Source: Ricinus communis (Eukaryota; Streptophyta; Magnoliopsida; Malpighiales; Euphorbiaceae). Taken from it: a stretch of DNA of 64,000 nt. The notes under the pieces were generated by a model. That model saw only the letters and a list, made by a program, of their open reading frames with translations, was not told where the DNA came from and ran no database searches. Below, in pieces: positions 62,167 through 64,000 of the stretch. The stretch covers positions 9,178,501 through 9,242,500 of the forward strand of contig NC_063260.1 of the NCBI RefSeq assembly GCF_019578655.1, read 5' to 3'. The stretch's first letter is position 1. Each line of letters starts with the position of its first letter. The position numbers and the translations under genes were made by a program.

Positions 62167-64000
62167 TGTCATATGATCCATTCAATTGATAAGCTTAAGA
62201 CTACTAAAATCTGTGGCAAGCTTGACTTATCAGTAAATTAAATTATAACTCCATTCAATATACCAAGCACTATGGCTACTAATATACGTTCACAAAAATA
62301 ATAAAATTTATACTGGTTCATCAATAATAATAAAATTAATACATTATCATATTATTCATAATGCCAGATAAAATAGTAAGTGTGAATATAAATAGTGCAA
62401 AGTATCTAGAAATTGAAATAGTTAAGAATATAAAAATAATAATTACGTGAAGCCCGATGAAGAAAAGAGTCAGACTGCTCAAAAAGAGGAACTATAGAAG
62501 ACCTAGCCATCATTTGAAAAATAAATAAATTGAGTCTGTCAATCTCGATAGTGAGTTAAAATCATATAGTCTGAATTAAAACAACCATTTATATAAGATA
62601 ATTATTTAAATAACATAAAATATCACATAATAATAAATATATGTCATATATTATAATTTAAAAAATTATAATTTTAATATATAAGGGATAATTACCTCAG
62701 CAGAACCCCAAATCTCCAATTCTATCAGCCTTTTGGCTCTCTTATTCCAATAATATTGGCGCCTAGAGAGCAAAGCTCGATCATGATCCTTAAATCCAGA
62801 CTCGTCACTTAATACCAATACATTCAGCGACAAAAGAGTAATGCTCAACCAATCACCTTTCCTCCAGCAAATCAAAATTTTATGAGCCTAGAGAGCTATG
62901 TTCGACTAAGGCACATTACATGATATTTCTCTATTACCTATCTCTGATCTATATTGATATGCACACGGTCTTGATGTAACCTATCAAGTGACATATTCTA
63001 CTGTTGTCCCATTCCGAGTCACGTTTCAGATTTAATATCAATAAAATTAAAATAACATGATACAAAAATATTTATAATATTATTCGATCCAACAATAAAT
63101 ACTGAAATTTTAAATAACCTTAGTTATATCGAACATAAATTAATAATGCTATATTTATAATAATAATAATTAATGTAATGATAAATAAGTAATAATAATA
63201 ATAATATTGATAAGAAGAAAATAAAATATAATAATATTAATACTGCTAATAATAATTATAATATTTATTAATAAAATAAAAAATATATTTAATTACGGAT
63301 ATAACACATGTAGTAAATTATATGATTTTAATTCACAGTTATGTCAAGTTTTCTCTGTTGCTCTTATGCCTCTGGTGGAGCTGGCTGAACCAACAAATTA
63401 TCTATTCATAAAAATACTTAAATTAATAAAATATTTCATAAGTAATCCTAGACCTAGACTCTTAAATTTAGATTATATAAAAATCCCGACTGATTTCGAC
63501 TTAAAAATTTTATCGAAAATTTGATAAAACCTCTCCTAAAATACAAACGTTTCAGAGTTTGCTACAAACACTTTTAATATTAATCAATTGTTTAATAGAA
63601 GTCGGGCCACCAAAGCTGCATTATTTTTTCTGATTCCACAACATAATTGAAATCACAAATATTAAATAACAATCTGATAAGAATATTTATTTCACAACCA
63701 ACTCATAAATAATTTACTGGTACTTGATTTAATTATTCATAGCCACAATTATCTCCAAATCAAATAATAATTAATCGCACAAATAAATTCATAATATTTA
63801 CAATTAAAGTAATAATTAAATTAAATTAAATTAATTATTTATAATTAACATTTAATGTAGCTAACATCTTCTAAAATTTTTAAATAGTTCTTAAAGTCCA
63901 AATAAATATTCTCGAGCCAAAAATCTAAATTTCTGTATGCTCGATACAGCCAACGACGTCAGAATTCAGATTTGGGGGCTTGTACGCGAAGCTTGAGACA
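62167..64000 (-). mobile_element. Part of a long LTR, reverse orientation, related to the solo LTR at 2981
   Basis: Read on the minus strand, this region follows the order of the 2981-5722 LTR: GAGTCTAGGTCTAGGATTA (near 63450) against GAGTCTAGACCTAGGATTA (4441); GATCGAGCTTTGCTCTCTAGG (near 62770) against GATCGAGCGATGCTCTCTGGG (5020); AAGAGAGCCAAAAGGCT against AAGAGAGCCGAAAGGCT; and GATTTTAACTCACT (near 62560) against the same string at 5332. The minus-strand end is at 62167, where TGTCA marks the LTR terminus. The other end lies outside the window. Many indels show it is older or from a diverged subfamily. Whether it is solo or part of a full element cannot be seen here. Confidence 0.75.

Overview
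This is a nuclear chromosome segment from a eudicot plant. The genes are intron-rich with GT-AG junctions, the intergenic DNA is very AT-rich, and it carries Copia and long-LTR retrotransposons, small foldback/MITE-like elements and a tRNA-derived SINE. Gene content would fit a woody rosid such as a member of the Euphorbiaceae, but that is an impression from protein resemblance and was not tested. I found no prokaryotic-style system, CRISPR array or convincing new multi-gene system.

Layout. 1-2802: AT-rich DNA with a long foldback (844-1332). 2803-8758: a decayed Copia element flanked by 5-bp duplications; its 5' LTR is split by a 2.74-kb solo LTR (2981-5722) with its own 5-bp duplication. 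8759-9867: a second foldback and the leader of the first gene. 9868-16493 (+): RIK, a KH-domain RNA-binding protein gene of 12 coding exons. 18785-19030 (-): an orphan exon-like fragment. 19445-21397 (-): an intronless EXO70 exocyst subunit. 25057-29267 (-): a serine carboxypeptidase-like gene of 8 exons, closest to SCPL27. 29268-37506: 8.2 kb without a gene, holding a SINE with perfect 9-bp duplications. 37507-42240: a second Copia element, broken by a stop, frameshifts and loss of most of its 3' LTR. 44660-45183 (+) and 45535-46148 (-): a convergent pair, a small conserved protein of unknown function and CRR7, a plastid NDH-complex factor. 48062-49248 (+): an uncharacterised plant protein with a cysteine-rich tail. 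53842-57267 (+): an RPK2-type LRR receptor kinase in one exon. 58514-60454 (-): a Ninja-family/AFP transcriptional co-repressor. 62167-64000: part of a long LTR in reverse orientation, related to the solo LTR near the start.

The genes are independent housekeeping, developmental and hormone-signalling genes, each with its own promoter. They do not form a pathway cluster. Exon coordinates were derived by hand from splice sites and reading phase; every multi-exon model closes in frame.

Points most worth following up: the nested insertion history at 2.8-8.8 kb; the related long LTRs in opposite orientation near both ends; two small repeat families, each with two copies in the window; a stop-free CRR7 intron whose length is a multiple of three and which would encode a hydrophobic segment; and the orphan exon beside EXO70.
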